This document shows positions 23,753 to 31,147 of a DNA stretch of 54,569 nucleotides, piece after piece; positions within the stretch are counted from its first letter, which is position 1; each line of letters starts with the position of its first letter. Below the pieces are notes generated by a model. It did not search any database and was not told the DNA's origin. It saw nothing but the letters and a program-made list of their open reading frames with translations. The DNA comes from Bradyrhizobium sp. NAS96.2 (GTDB lineage Bacteria; Pseudomonadota; Alphaproteobacteria; Rhizobiales; Xanthobacteraceae), in the NCBI RefSeq assembly GCF_001908235.1, contig NZ_LGHK01000061.1, forward strand, positions 1 to 54,569. Reading direction: 5' to 3'. Position numbers and translations under genes: made by a program.

Positions 23753-24671
23753 TCACTACTCCCGTCTTGATGATTTTGTTGTTGTTATGGGCGGTCACCG
23801 GAAGCGACTTGCGTTCGATCCGATTGCTGAAGATGTCGCCATCGGCGCCTTCGAGCAGGCTGCCGAGTGCAGCGGCGAGGTCGACCATTTGCGGTGCGAC
23901 CTCGCGATGCAGCCGCGCCTCGTCATACATCGCCGAGAGCAGGCCGATCGTGGTGACCACATAGGTCTGATATTGCGGCGACCACAGCGGCACCGCGACG
24001 CCGTTGATGTGCGGGCTCCACAGGCCGCAGGCGACGACATAGCCATGCTCCTGCAGATGCCGGCGGTTGGCCGCGATGCGCGGCGTCAGCATCTTGGCAC
24101 CCTCGGGCAACTCGCCTTCCATCTCTGCGATCAGCGCATCACCGATCGCGGGATCAAGCGCCGCGGTGTAGGCATGGCCGGCGGCGGTGGTCGCCATCGA
24201 GATGCGGCTGCCGGTCGCCTCATGCAGGCCGAGCGCGTTCGCCGCGCGGGCGAACTCCAGATAGACCAGATGAAACCGGTCGGGGATGACGAAGCCCACG
24301 GTGCCGGGCAATTGGTCCGCGACATCCTGCAAGCGCAGCCGGATCAGATTGCGAAGCTGCAGCCCCTTCATCATCGTGGTGCTCATCGCGACCGCGCTCG
24401 GCCCGATGCGATATTTCTGATCGCGCGGCAGATAGACGAGTTGTCCCATCCGCGTCAGCGTGTGCGTCAAGCGCGACACCGTCGAACGCGGCAGACCACA
24501 GCGGTTCGAGATCTCGAGATTGCCGAGCCGCGCTTCATGTCCTTCGAAGCACCGCAACACATCGAAGGCGCGCGACACCACCTGAATCACATCGCCATCG
24601 CCAGTCTCGCTGGCGAGCATTCCCTGCCTGCTAAGCCGTTCCGAGCGCCGTCCCATCTTGTTTGGCTCCAT
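23682..24671 (-). CDS. IclR family transcriptional regulator
   Basis: A 329-residue IclR regulator. The winged HTH is at about residues 28-85 (VVSRAFDVLRCFEG, then ISNRCGLPRSTVSRLTHTL), followed by an effector domain with TTAAGHAYTAALD. The last ~25 residues (ELEAGTRRPRPARSVRAGDGRR) are an Arg-rich tail lying past the domain and overlapping the carboxylase start by 71 bases. Two ATGs are possible (24671 and 24656). It lies upstream of the carboxylase on the same strand and divergent from the biotin carrier, and palindromes overlap both sides, so it most likely controls both. Its inducer may be the carboxylase substrate or a metabolite of it. Confidence 0.88.
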   Translation of the reverse strand: MEPNKMGRRSERLSRQGMLASETGDGDVIQVVSRAFDVLRCFEGHEARLGNLEISNRCGLPRSTVSRLTHTLTRMGQLVYLPRDQKYRIGPSAVAMSTTMMKGLQLRNLIRLRLQDVADQLPGTVGFVIPDRFHLVYLEFARAANALGLHEATGSRISMATTAAGHAYTAALDPAIGDALIAEMEGELPEGAKMLTPRIAANRRHLQEHGYVVACGLWSPHINGVAVPLWSPQYQTYVVTTIGLLSAMYDEARLHREVAPQMVDLAAALGSLLEGADGDIFSNRIERKSLPVTAHNNNKIIKTGVVNELEAGTRRPRPARSVRAGDGRR

Positions 24672-24694
24672 TCCGTCATGCGGAATAAAATTCC
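24670..24694. promoter_or_regulatory. Compound IclR-type operator overlapping iclR start
   Basis: Two overlapping dyads: ATTCCG-TCATG-CGGAAT (24670-24686), with perfect 6-base arms, and GGAAT-AAA-ATTCC (24682-24694), with perfect 5-base arms. The iclR ATG at 24671 on the minus strand lies inside the first. This arrangement fits negative autoregulation by IclR. Confidence 0.6.
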
Positions 24695-24749
24695 ACTTGC
24701 AGATGAAGCTACCTCAGGCAATCTGCCGCCACAACAAAAAGCCGTTCGC

Positions 24750-24765
24750 CGGATGAAATTTCCGC
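24750..24765. promoter_or_regulatory. Second IclR-type operator near the biotin-carrier gene
   Basis: CGGATGAAATTTCCGC matches the second dyad of the site at 24670-24694 at 11 of 16 aligned positions and itself has CGGA/TCCG arms. It ends 22 bases ahead of the biotin-carrier ATG. Confidence 0.45.
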
Positions 24766-24786
24766 AAGACGGTATCGGAGAGTGGA

Positions 24787-25008
24787 ATGCCAGAGATCAA
24801 GGTTGTGACCGAAGTTGCCGGGCGCGTTTGCGCGCTTCCTGTTGAAGCCGGCAGCAGCATCGGCGATGGCGACGAGATTGCATTCGTCGAGGCGATGAAG
24901 ATGGAGATACCGGTCACATCGACGGCAGCAGGCAAAATCAAGTCAATTCTGGTGAGGATTGACGATGTTATCGCCGAAGGCCAGGCGATCGCGATCGTCG
25001 AGACCTGA
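24787..25008 (+). CDS. Biotin carboxyl carrier protein, 73 aa
   Basis: A single biotinyl domain and nothing else. EAMKME at 35-40 has the biotinylated lysine at Lys38, and the flanks (VEAGSSIGDGDEIAFV and TAAGKIKSILV) are typical of the beta-barrel. GGAGAG precedes the ATG. Such free-standing carriers serve multi-subunit acyl-CoA carboxylases; the divergent carboxyltransferase at 22193 is the obvious partner. Most such systems also need a biotin carboxylase, which is not nearby. An alternative is that it serves a urea/acyl carboxylase encoded elsewhere. Confidence 0.9.
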   Translation: MPEIKVVTEVAGRVCALPVEAGSSIGDGDEIAFVEAMKMEIPVTSTAAGKIKSILVRIDDVIAEGQAIAIVET

Positions 25009-25280
25009 CGGCGGGCGTGCCGCCGCCTCGCGCGGATCAAATTCCCAGATGCCGCATCCTGGGTGGTGGTTGCCTTGCACCCAACGCAACGGCGCACGCT
25101 GTTTCGCTTTCGAAACATTCCCGATCAAGAAGTTTCGTATGACGAAACAAATGCCGAGCAATCGCTCGTTTTGTGAACATCTGTTCGAAAGTCGGCATCC
25201 TCTCGAGCCGGCCGCCTCACGGCTGACGTCGAGGCGCGCTCGGTTGCGCGCGCCCTGATTGCGTTGCACAACAGGAGGCG

Positions 25281-27140
25281 ATGAAACGATCGCCTCCTCC
25301 CGTCACCGCCAGCACCGTCAACTGGGCCCGCTCGCAGCCGCCGCTGCTGCAGTTTCTGCACACTTGTTACGCGGACTTCCTCCCGGAGGCCGCCGGCGCG
25401 GTTGCCGACTACATCCCCGAGCTCGGCAAGGCCGATCCTGCCCATTTTGGCATCAGCCTGGCGACCCTCGACGGCCATGTCTATGAGGTCGGCGACACCA
25501 GGGTGCCCTTCACCATCCAGTCGATGTCAAAGCCGTTCGTGTTCGCGCTGGCGCTGGACACGCTGGGCGCCGAGCGGGTGGAAAGCGTGATCGGCGTCGA
25601 ACCATCCGGCGACCCCTTCAATTCGATCCGGCTCAATGCCGACAACCACCCGTTCAATGCGATGGTGAACGCCGGCGCGATCGCCTGCTCCGGCCTGCTC
25701 CATGCCGACAAGGGCGACGGCGCGCTCGACTACATCCGCCATGCGCTCGGCCGCTTCGCCGGCCGCGAGCTCGATGTCGACGAGGCGGTCTATGCCTCCG
25801 AGAGCGCCACCGGCGACCGCAACCGGGCGATCGGCTATCTCTTGCGCACCAACAGCGTGATCACCGAGAACGTGCCTGCGGTGCTCGACGTCTATTTCCG
25901 GCAATGCGCCATCCTGGTCACCGCGCGCGACACCGCCGTGATGGCGGCGACGCTGGCCAACCGCGGCATCAATCCCTTGACCGGCGAACAAGTGGTGACG
26001 CCTTACGCGATTGCGCGCACGCTGTCGGTGATGACGTCGTCCGGGATGTACGACTACGCCGGCGAATGGATTTACCGCGTCGGCATCCCTGCCAAGAGCG
26101 GCGTCGGCGGCGGCATCCTGGCGGCCCTGCCGGCGCGGCTCGGGCTCGGTAGCTACTCGCCAAAACTCGACAAGCACGGCAACAGCGTGCGCGGCATCAA
26201 AGTGTGCGAGACGCTGTCGGCGCATTACGACCTGCACATGCTGAACCGCAGCGACGACGCCCGCCACAGCATCATCGCCGACTACAATATCGGCAAGAAC
26301 CCGTCGCGCCGGGTGCGGCGGCCGCAGGAACAGGAGATCCTGGCCAGGCACTTCCAGGAGGTGCGCGTGATCGAGTTGGTCGGCACGCTGTCGCTCTCCA
26401 ATGTCGACTACGTCTCGCGCCGCCTCGCCGGCAGCCCGCGGCCGGAATTCGTGATCTTCGACCTGCGCCGTGTCACCGCGACGACCCGCGCCGGCGCAAG
26501 GCTGGTCGCGGAGGCCTTCCAGGAGTTGGCGGAGCTCGGCGTCACGGTGATCCTGTCCGGCATCAAGCGGACCTCGCGCGAATGGACCACGATCAGCGAG
26601 TGGACCAACCGGCTCGGCAACATCAGGGATTTCTACCTGCTCGACACCGCGATCGAATGGGCTGAGGACCAGATCGTCTACCGCTATGGCGGCTCGATCG
26701 ACTTCCTCGAGACGACAGAGCTTTCCGAGCAGCCGCTGCTGGCCGGATTGAGCGAAGCCGAGATCGCCGACCTCGCCGCGCTCTGCACGGTCAACACTTA
26801 TCAGCCCAATGAGAAGATCATCACCGCGGGCACCGAGGCGGCCTCGTTGTTCTTCCTGCGCAGCGGCGTCGTCCACGTCACCCTGCCCGACGGCATCCGG
26901 CTCGCGACGCTGACCGCCGGCATGGCGTTCGGCGAGATGGCGCTGCTGGAGCCGAAGCGCTCGGCGGATGTGGTGGCCGACATGTCGGCGACCGCCTATG
27001 AGGTCGCGATCGCGGATTTCGAGCGCTTCCGCGAGCAGCACCCGCGCGCCGGCGAGCGGATCATGCGCAACCTCGCGCAGATCCTCGCCGAGCGGCTGAT
27101 CGTGGCTAACGCGAAGGTCGATCTGCTGACGTCGGGGTAG
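25281..27140 (+). CDS. glsA: Glutaminase A fused to STAS and cyclic-nucleotide-binding domains
   Basis: A 619-residue fusion. Residues ~15-320 are a serine-dependent glutaminase: the nucleophile Ser81 and Lys84 in QSMSKPF, then NAMVNAGAI and KSGVGGGI. Residues ~345-455 form a STAS domain (VIELVGTLSLSNV, VIFDLRRVTATTRAGA). From ~480 to 610 there is a cNMP-binding/CRP-like sensor (LSEAEIADLAALCTVNTYQPNEKIITAG, GMAFGEMALLE). It hydrolyses glutamine to glutamate and ammonia, and the fused domains suggest control by cyclic nucleotide or protein contact. AGGAGG lies upstream of the ATG. Stand-alone glutaminases are about 310 residues, so this is twice the usual size; the family includes such fusions. 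Confidence 0.92.
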   Translation: MKRSPPPVTASTVNWARSQPPLLQFLHTCYADFLPEAAGAVADYIPELGKADPAHFGISLATLDGHVYEVGDTRVPFTIQSMSKPFVFALALDTLGAERVESVIGVEPSGDPFNSIRLNADNHPFNAMVNAGAIACSGLLHADKGDGALDYIRHALGRFAGRELDVDEAVYASESATGDRNRAIGYLLRTNSVITENVPAVLDVYFRQCAILVTARDTAVMAATLANRGINPLTGEQVVTPYAIARTLSVMTSSGMYDYAGEWIYRVGIPAKSGVGGGILAALPARLGLGSYSPKLDKHGNSVRGIKVCETLSAHYDLHMLNRSDDARHSIIADYNIGKNPSRRVRRPQEQEILARHFQEVRVIELVGTLSLSNVDYVSRRLAGSPRPEFVIFDLRRVTATTRAGARLVAEAFQELAELGVTVILSGIKRTSREWTTISEWTNRLGNIRDFYLLDTAIEWAEDQIVYRYGGSIDFLETTELSEQPLLAGLSEAEIADLAALCTVNTYQPNEKIITAGTEAASLFFLRSGVVHVTLPDGIRLATLTAGMAFGEMALLEPKRSADVVADMSATAYEVAIADFERFREQHPRAGERIMRNLAQILAERLIVANAKVDLLTSG

Positions 27141-27146
27141 CTCTTT

Positions 27147-27301
27147 CCTCTCCCTCGCCCCGCTCTTGCGGGGAGAGGGTTGGGGTGAGGGGCTGCATCC
27201 GCAAAATAGCTTCGAGTTGGACTCGCGGAGGCTCCCCCTCACCCGAACCGCATTCCGCTTCGCTGCATGCGGTCCGGCCTCTCCCCGCACGCGGGGCGAG
27301 G
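27147..27301. repeat. Palindromic repeat (CTCACCC/CTCCCC family, copy 2)
   Basis: CCTCTCCCTCGCCCCGCTCT at the left and CCCCGCACGCGGGGCGAGG at the right, with GGGGTGAGGGG and CCCCCTCACCC inside. It lies between glsA and the convergent CMD-family gene. Confidence 0.7.
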
Positions 27302-27310
27302 CAAAGAAAG

Positions 27311-27838
27311 TCAGCTCACCACTTCCGTCACCGGCTGCATATCGATCTCGAACGTCTCGAGAAATTTCGACGTCATGATGTAGAAACCGACCGAGAGCTG
27401 CAGCTCGATCAGCGCGGCCGGCGTCAGCAGCGCCGCGATCGCCTTGAAGGTCGCGTCCGTCGGCTTCTTCAGCTTGACGATCTCGTCGGTGAAGGTCAGC
27501 GCGGCGCGCTGCACTTCGTTGAAGCAGGTCGCGGACTGCCAGTTCTCGAGCGCTGCGTTCTGCTCGTCGCTGACGCCGACATTCTTGCCGATGCGCTTGT
27601 GCGCGACGATCTCGTAAGGCGCCTCGCAGAGAATGCCGGTGCGCGTGATCGCAAGCTCGCGCACGATCGGATCGAGCTCGCCCTTGTGACGGATCGCGCC
27701 GCCGAGCCGGCAGTACTGCTCAAAATAGCTCGGCGAATGCGCCATCATGCGGAAGATGTTGGCGTTGCGGTTCTTGTCGAGGATCTCGCGGGTGCGCGGG
27801 CTTGCCTTCGCGGGATCGGAGTAATCGATACGGGCCAT
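27311..27838 (-). CDS. Carboxymuconolactone decarboxylase/AhpD-like family protein
   Basis: A 175-residue all-helical protein of the CMD/AhpD family. ELAITRTGILCEAPYEIVAH contains Cys71, Glu76 and His80. AhpD-type proteins with peroxidase activity use a Cys-x-x-Cys pair; here the second cysteine is Pro74, so the redox pair is missing and the protein is closer to the CMD-type or to non-redox members. The Glu and His of the proton-relay segment remain. The gene stands alone and is convergent with glsA. AGGA precedes the ATG. No substrate is evident. Confidence 0.8.
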   Translation of the reverse strand: MARIDYSDPAKASPRTREILDKNRNANIFRMMAHSPSYFEQYCRLGGAIRHKGELDPIVRELAITRTGILCEAPYEIVAHKRIGKNVGVSDEQNAALENWQSATCFNEVQRAALTFTDEIVKLKKPTDATFKAIAALLTPAALIELQLSVGFYIMTSKFLETFEIDMQPVTEVVS

Positions 27839-28083
27839 TTCCTAACCTTGATCTTGCTGTCGTTTCTGTCGGGTTCGAAACAGTATCTGCCGGCCGTCGC
27901 AGGAGCAACACGCCCGAGTCAAATTGCCGCCGCATTCAAAGACAACCCTGCCACAGTCGATATTCGCTGAGTGGGGACTCATCAAAGCGGATGCTCGACG
28001 CGGGGTGTTCCGAGTAGAAAAATCTGGCCGTCGCGCGCTCTTCGAGCGCAACGATGAGTCACGCCCAAGTCTAGGGGAAACGC

Positions 28084-28185
28084 ATGAAGGAAGCCACCAA
28101 GAGGGCGGCCTCGGAAGCGCTTGCGCAAATGCTGGCGGTGACGGCAATGCTCGTCATCGCCAGCTTTGTCTTTTACTGGCACTGA
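28084..28185 (+). CDS. Tiny membrane peptide, 33 aa
   Basis: The sequence MKEATKRAASEALAQMLAVT followed by AMLVIASFVFYWH has a basic N-terminus and one hydrophobic C-terminal segment. The ATG at 28084 has AGGGGA at a good distance. It is divergent from the CMD-family gene and is followed at once by a repeat. I do not recognise a family. Its size makes the call uncertain. Confidence 0.45.
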   Translation: MKEATKRAASEALAQMLAVTAMLVIASFVFYWH

Positions 28186-28186
28186 G

Positions 28187-28231
28187 GCATGATCCCGAAA
28201 AGTGTGTAGCGGTTTTTGGAAAGATCATGCC
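28187..28231. repeat. Palindromic repeat (GCATGATCCGGAAAA family, copy 1)
   Basis: GCATGATCCCGAAAAGTG at the left and TTTGGAAAGATCATGCC at the right are imperfect inverted arms. A related copy is at 50390-50432. It begins two bases after the stop of the 33-aa gene. Confidence 0.65.
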
Positions 28232-28314
28232 TAAACAAGTCATCCGCAACTGGAGGGGCGAGAGCGAACCAATTCAGCCTGGTTTCGCGTTCTGACTGGA
28301 TCGTTCAGCCCCTC

Positions 28315-28674
28315 TCATTTCGCCTTTGCGAAATACGGCACCAGCCGTCCGGCAAATTGCGTGAAGCGCGCCGAGACCTTGTCGCCGATGGCGAGGTCGT
28401 TGTCGCCATGCGCCATCATGCGAAAGCCCTCGTCGGCATCGACCAGCACGATGTTGTAGGGCACATGCGCCCGCGTCTCCGGCGTTGCGGCTCGGCAGAC
28501 CAGCGATGTCGCATACACCGTCCCTGCCCCGCTCGCGCGATGTTCGGCGAGATCAGGCGAGCCACACGCCGCGCAAAAACTGCGGCGGAAATATTGCCGC
28601 GCGCCGCAGGCGTTGCAGGTCTGATAGACGATGGCTTCCGCGCCCTTGGTCCAGTCAGCGATCGGTCCACTCAT
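28315..28674 (-). CDS. DUF35 / Zn-ribbon OB-fold protein
   Basis: A 119-residue protein with an N-terminal zinc ribbon (Cys20, Cys23, Cys34, Cys37) and a C-terminal OB-fold-like acyl-CoA-binding domain. The family pairs with thiolase-fold proteins: in steroid side-chain degradation the DUF35 part activates the Ltp2 aldolase. Here the ATG at 28674 overlaps the stop of a thiolase-fold gene lacking the nucleophilic cysteine, so the two are translationally coupled and very likely form one complex. I ignore a 53-residue upstream extension of the open frame, which is Arg-rich and lies within the thiolase gene. Confidence 0.88.
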   Translation of the reverse strand: MSGPIADWTKGAEAIVYQTCNACGARQYFRRSFCAACGSPDLAEHRASGAGTVYATSLVCRAATPETRAHVPYNIVLVDADEGFRMMAHGDNDLAIGDKVSARFTQFAGRLVPYFAKAK

Positions 28675-29807
28675 CGCACGCGCTCCAGGAACATGCTGAC
28701 ATGCGACGACAGCACGCCGCCGTCGCCGTGCAGCAGCGCAACCGAGGCGTCGCGCACCTGGCGGTTGTCGGCGCGGCCGGTCATCTGCAGATGAGTCTCG
28801 ACCAGATGCGCCATCGCGCCGCCGACGCCGCAATGTCCATAGCTGAGCAGGCCGCCGTGGGTGTTGAGCGGCACCTCACCATCCCCGTTGAAATAGCCGG
28901 CGCGCACCCGCGCCGCCGCCTCGCCGCGCTTGGCGAGGCCGAGATCTTCCAGCAGCATCGCGAGCGTGATCGTGAAGCTGTCGTAGACTGCGGCGTAACG
29001 CACGTCCGAGATCGCGATGCCCGACGCCTGCTTCGCTTTCGCGATCGAAATCTCCGCACCGAGTTCGCTGAGCGCAGGCGCCGCCGTGACGTGCTGATGG
29101 GTATGCGCCTGGGCGCAGCCGCGGATGCGGACCCGGCGCTCGCCGGTCGGCTCGCGGCTGATCACGCAGGCCGCACCGCCGTCAGACACCGGGCAGCAAT
29201 CGAGCAGTTTTAACGGCATCGCCACCGGCTTCGAAGCCATCACATCGGCAACCGTGATCGGCTCGTGGAACTGCGCGCCTGGATGCGTCAGCGCGTGCTT
29301 GCGCATCAGCACGGCGAACTCGGCGAGGTCCTCCTGCGTCAGCCCGTATTCATGCATGTAGCGGGTCGCGACCAGGCCGTAATAGGCCGGGATCGTCGGC
29401 CCCAGCGTCACCTCGTAGTCGGGATGCCCGACCTGGGCCAGCGCCTGAATCGAGGCGTCACGGCTCTGCCCGGTCAGCCGGTTCTCGCCGCCGACCACCA
29501 GCACGTGCTTGGCCACGCCGGCATCGACCAGATGATGCGCCAGCATGGTCATCGCAAGCCCGGTGGCGCCGCCGACCTGCACGGCGTGAGCGTAGGATGG
29601 GCGGATGCCGAAATGCTCGGCGAACACCGTGGCCAGCATGATGTGCGGCGAGACCGTGGAATAGCCGCACAGGATGCCGTCGATGTCGGCGCGTTTCAGC
29701 CCGGCATCGGAGATCGCAAGCTCGGCTGCCTTGCTCATCAGGTCGAGCGAGGACAGGCCCTCATGCTTGCCGTAGGATGTGAGGCCGACGCCGGTGACGA
29801 AGCTCAT
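28671..29807 (-). CDS. Thiolase-fold protein without catalytic cysteine, Ltp2/SCP-x-like
   Basis: A 378-residue thiolase homologue of the lipid-transfer/SCP-x group (CCPVSDGGAAC, YDSFTITLAMLLEDLG, GGLLSYGHCGVGG). At the position where active thiolases carry the nucleophile (CATGS), this protein reads GGATG, so Gly80 replaces the cysteine. Proteins of this type include Ltp2, an aldolase that cleaves a steroid side chain by a retro-aldol step and needs a DUF35 partner. The coupled DUF35 gene here supports a similar partnership. GGGAGGTG precedes the ATG. The C-terminal GHC in place of GHP is another departure from thiolases. A C-C lyase acting on a 3-hydroxyacyl-CoA is the best guess; a non-enzymatic role remains possible. 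Confidence 0.8.
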   Translation of the reverse strand: MSFVTGVGLTSYGKHEGLSSLDLMSKAAELAISDAGLKRADIDGILCGYSTVSPHIMLATVFAEHFGIRPSYAHAVQVGGATGLAMTMLAHHLVDAGVAKHVLVVGGENRLTGQSRDASIQALAQVGHPDYEVTLGPTIPAYYGLVATRYMHEYGLTQEDLAEFAVLMRKHALTHPGAQFHEPITVADVMASKPVAMPLKLLDCCPVSDGGAACVISREPTGERRVRIRGCAQAHTHQHVTAAPALSELGAEISIAKAKQASGIAISDVRYAAVYDSFTITLAMLLEDLGLAKRGEAAARVRAGYFNGDGEVPLNTHGGLLSYGHCGVGGAMAHLVETHLQMTGRADNRQVRDASVALLHGDGGVLSSHVSMFLERVR

Positions 29808-29812
29808 CTTTT

Positions 29813-29936
<124 letters not shown>

Positions 29937-29970
29937 AAGACAACGATGTGTGTGCGCGAGCTCATTCTCA

Positions 29971-31137
29971 TCAATACGACTTCGGAAGGCCGAGCACCTT
30001 CTCGCCGATGAAGCTGAGGATGAGCTGCGGGCTGATCGGCGCGATGCGCGGGATCAGCGACTCCCTCAAGTAACGCTCGACGTGGTACTCCTTGGCATAA
30101 CCGAAGCCGCCATGGGTCATCACCGCCTGCTCGCAGGCATGGAAGCCGGCTTCCGCCGCAAGATATTTCGCCGAGTTCGCCGCGGGGCCGCATGGCAGAT
30201 TCTGGTCATATTGCCAGCCGGCGCGCAGCACCATCAGCCAGGCCGCCTCCAGCTCCATCCAGCACTTCGCCAGCGGATGCTGGATCGCCTGGTTCATGCC
30301 GATCGGACGGTTGAACACGATGCGACCCTTGGCATATTCCGACGCCCGCTTCAGCGCGATCTGGCCGAGGCCGACGGCTTCCGCCGCGATCAGGATGCGC
30401 TCGGGGTTCATGCCGTGCAGGATGTATTCGAAACCGCGACCTTCCTCGCCGATGCGGTCCTCGACCGGGATCTCGAAATTCTCGAAGAACAGCTCGTTGG
30501 AGTCGACCGGCTTGCGGCCCATCTTCTCGATCTCGTGCACGGTGACGCGCTTGCGGTCGAAATCGGTGTAGAACAGGCTGAGGCCATGGGTCGGGCTGCG
30601 CACCTCCTCCAGCGGCGTGGTGCGCGCGAGCAGCAGGATCTTGTTGGCGACCTGCGCGGTCGAGATCCAGACCTTCTGGCCGTTGACGATGTATTTGTCG
30701 CCCTGGCGAACGGCGCGGGTCTTGAGCTGCGTAGTGTTGAGGCCGGTGTTGGGCTCCGTCACCGCGAAGCAGGACTTGTCGCGGCCATCGATGATCGGCG
30801 GCAGCATGCGCTGGCACTGCTCCCTGGTGCCGAACACGACAACCGGATTGAGCCCGAACACGTTCATGTGCACGGCCGATGCGCCGGACATGCCGGCGCC
30901 GGATTCGGAGATCGTGCGCATCATGATCGCGGCATCGGTGATGCCGAGGCCGGAGCCGCCATATTCCTCGGGGATGCAGATGCCGAGCCAGCCGGCATCC
31001 GCCAGCGCCCGATGGAAGTCGGCCGGATAGCCGCCCTCCTTGTCCTTCTTCAGCCAATAGGCCTCGTCAAAGCGCGAGCAGATTTTTGCCACCGCGTCGC
31101 GGATCGATTCCTGGTTGGCGGAGAGTGCGAAATCCAT
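29971..31137 (-). CDS. Acyl-CoA dehydrogenase, atypical active site
   Basis: A 388-residue acyl-CoA dehydrogenase by length and by FAVTEPNTGLNTTQLKT, VNGQKVWISTA and THGGFGYAKEYHVERYLRE. The usual catalytic Glu in the C-terminal EGT motif is absent: the aligned segment reads RIAPISPQLILSFIGEK. Some family members (for example isovaleryl-type enzymes) have the base on a different helix, so activity is still possible. It lies between the CoA-transferase gene and the thiolase-like/DUF35 pair, all on one strand, and would introduce the double bond in a CoA-linked acid before hydration and cleavage. ATG 31137 follows the CoA-transferase stop by 10 bases. Confidence 0.85.
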   Translation of the reverse strand: MDFALSANQESIRDAVAKICSRFDEAYWLKKDKEGGYPADFHRALADAGWLGICIPEEYGGSGLGITDAAIMMRTISESGAGMSGASAVHMNVFGLNPVVVFGTREQCQRMLPPIIDGRDKSCFAVTEPNTGLNTTQLKTRAVRQGDKYIVNGQKVWISTAQVANKILLLARTTPLEEVRSPTHGLSLFYTDFDRKRVTVHEIEKMGRKPVDSNELFFENFEIPVEDRIGEEGRGFEYILHGMNPERILIAAEAVGLGQIALKRASEYAKGRIVFNRPIGMNQAIQHPLAKCWMELEAAWLMVLRAGWQYDQNLPCGPAANSAKYLAAEAGFHACEQAVMTHGGFGYAKEYHVERYLRESLIPRIAPISPQLILSFIGEKVLGLPKSY

Positions 31138-31147
31138 CTGTCGTCTC

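Noticed and set aside
24943..25269. 108-codon minus-strand frame between the biotin carrier and glsA
   Set aside because: Overlaps the carrier gene, lacks a ribosome site and hydrophobic or domain pattern; the region is more likely the glsA upstream region.
25527..27290. 587-codon minus-strand open frame opposite glsA
   Set aside because: It is antisense to a clear enzyme with intact motifs; it has Arg/Ala/Gly-rich composition and no recognisable fold. High G+C makes such frames common.
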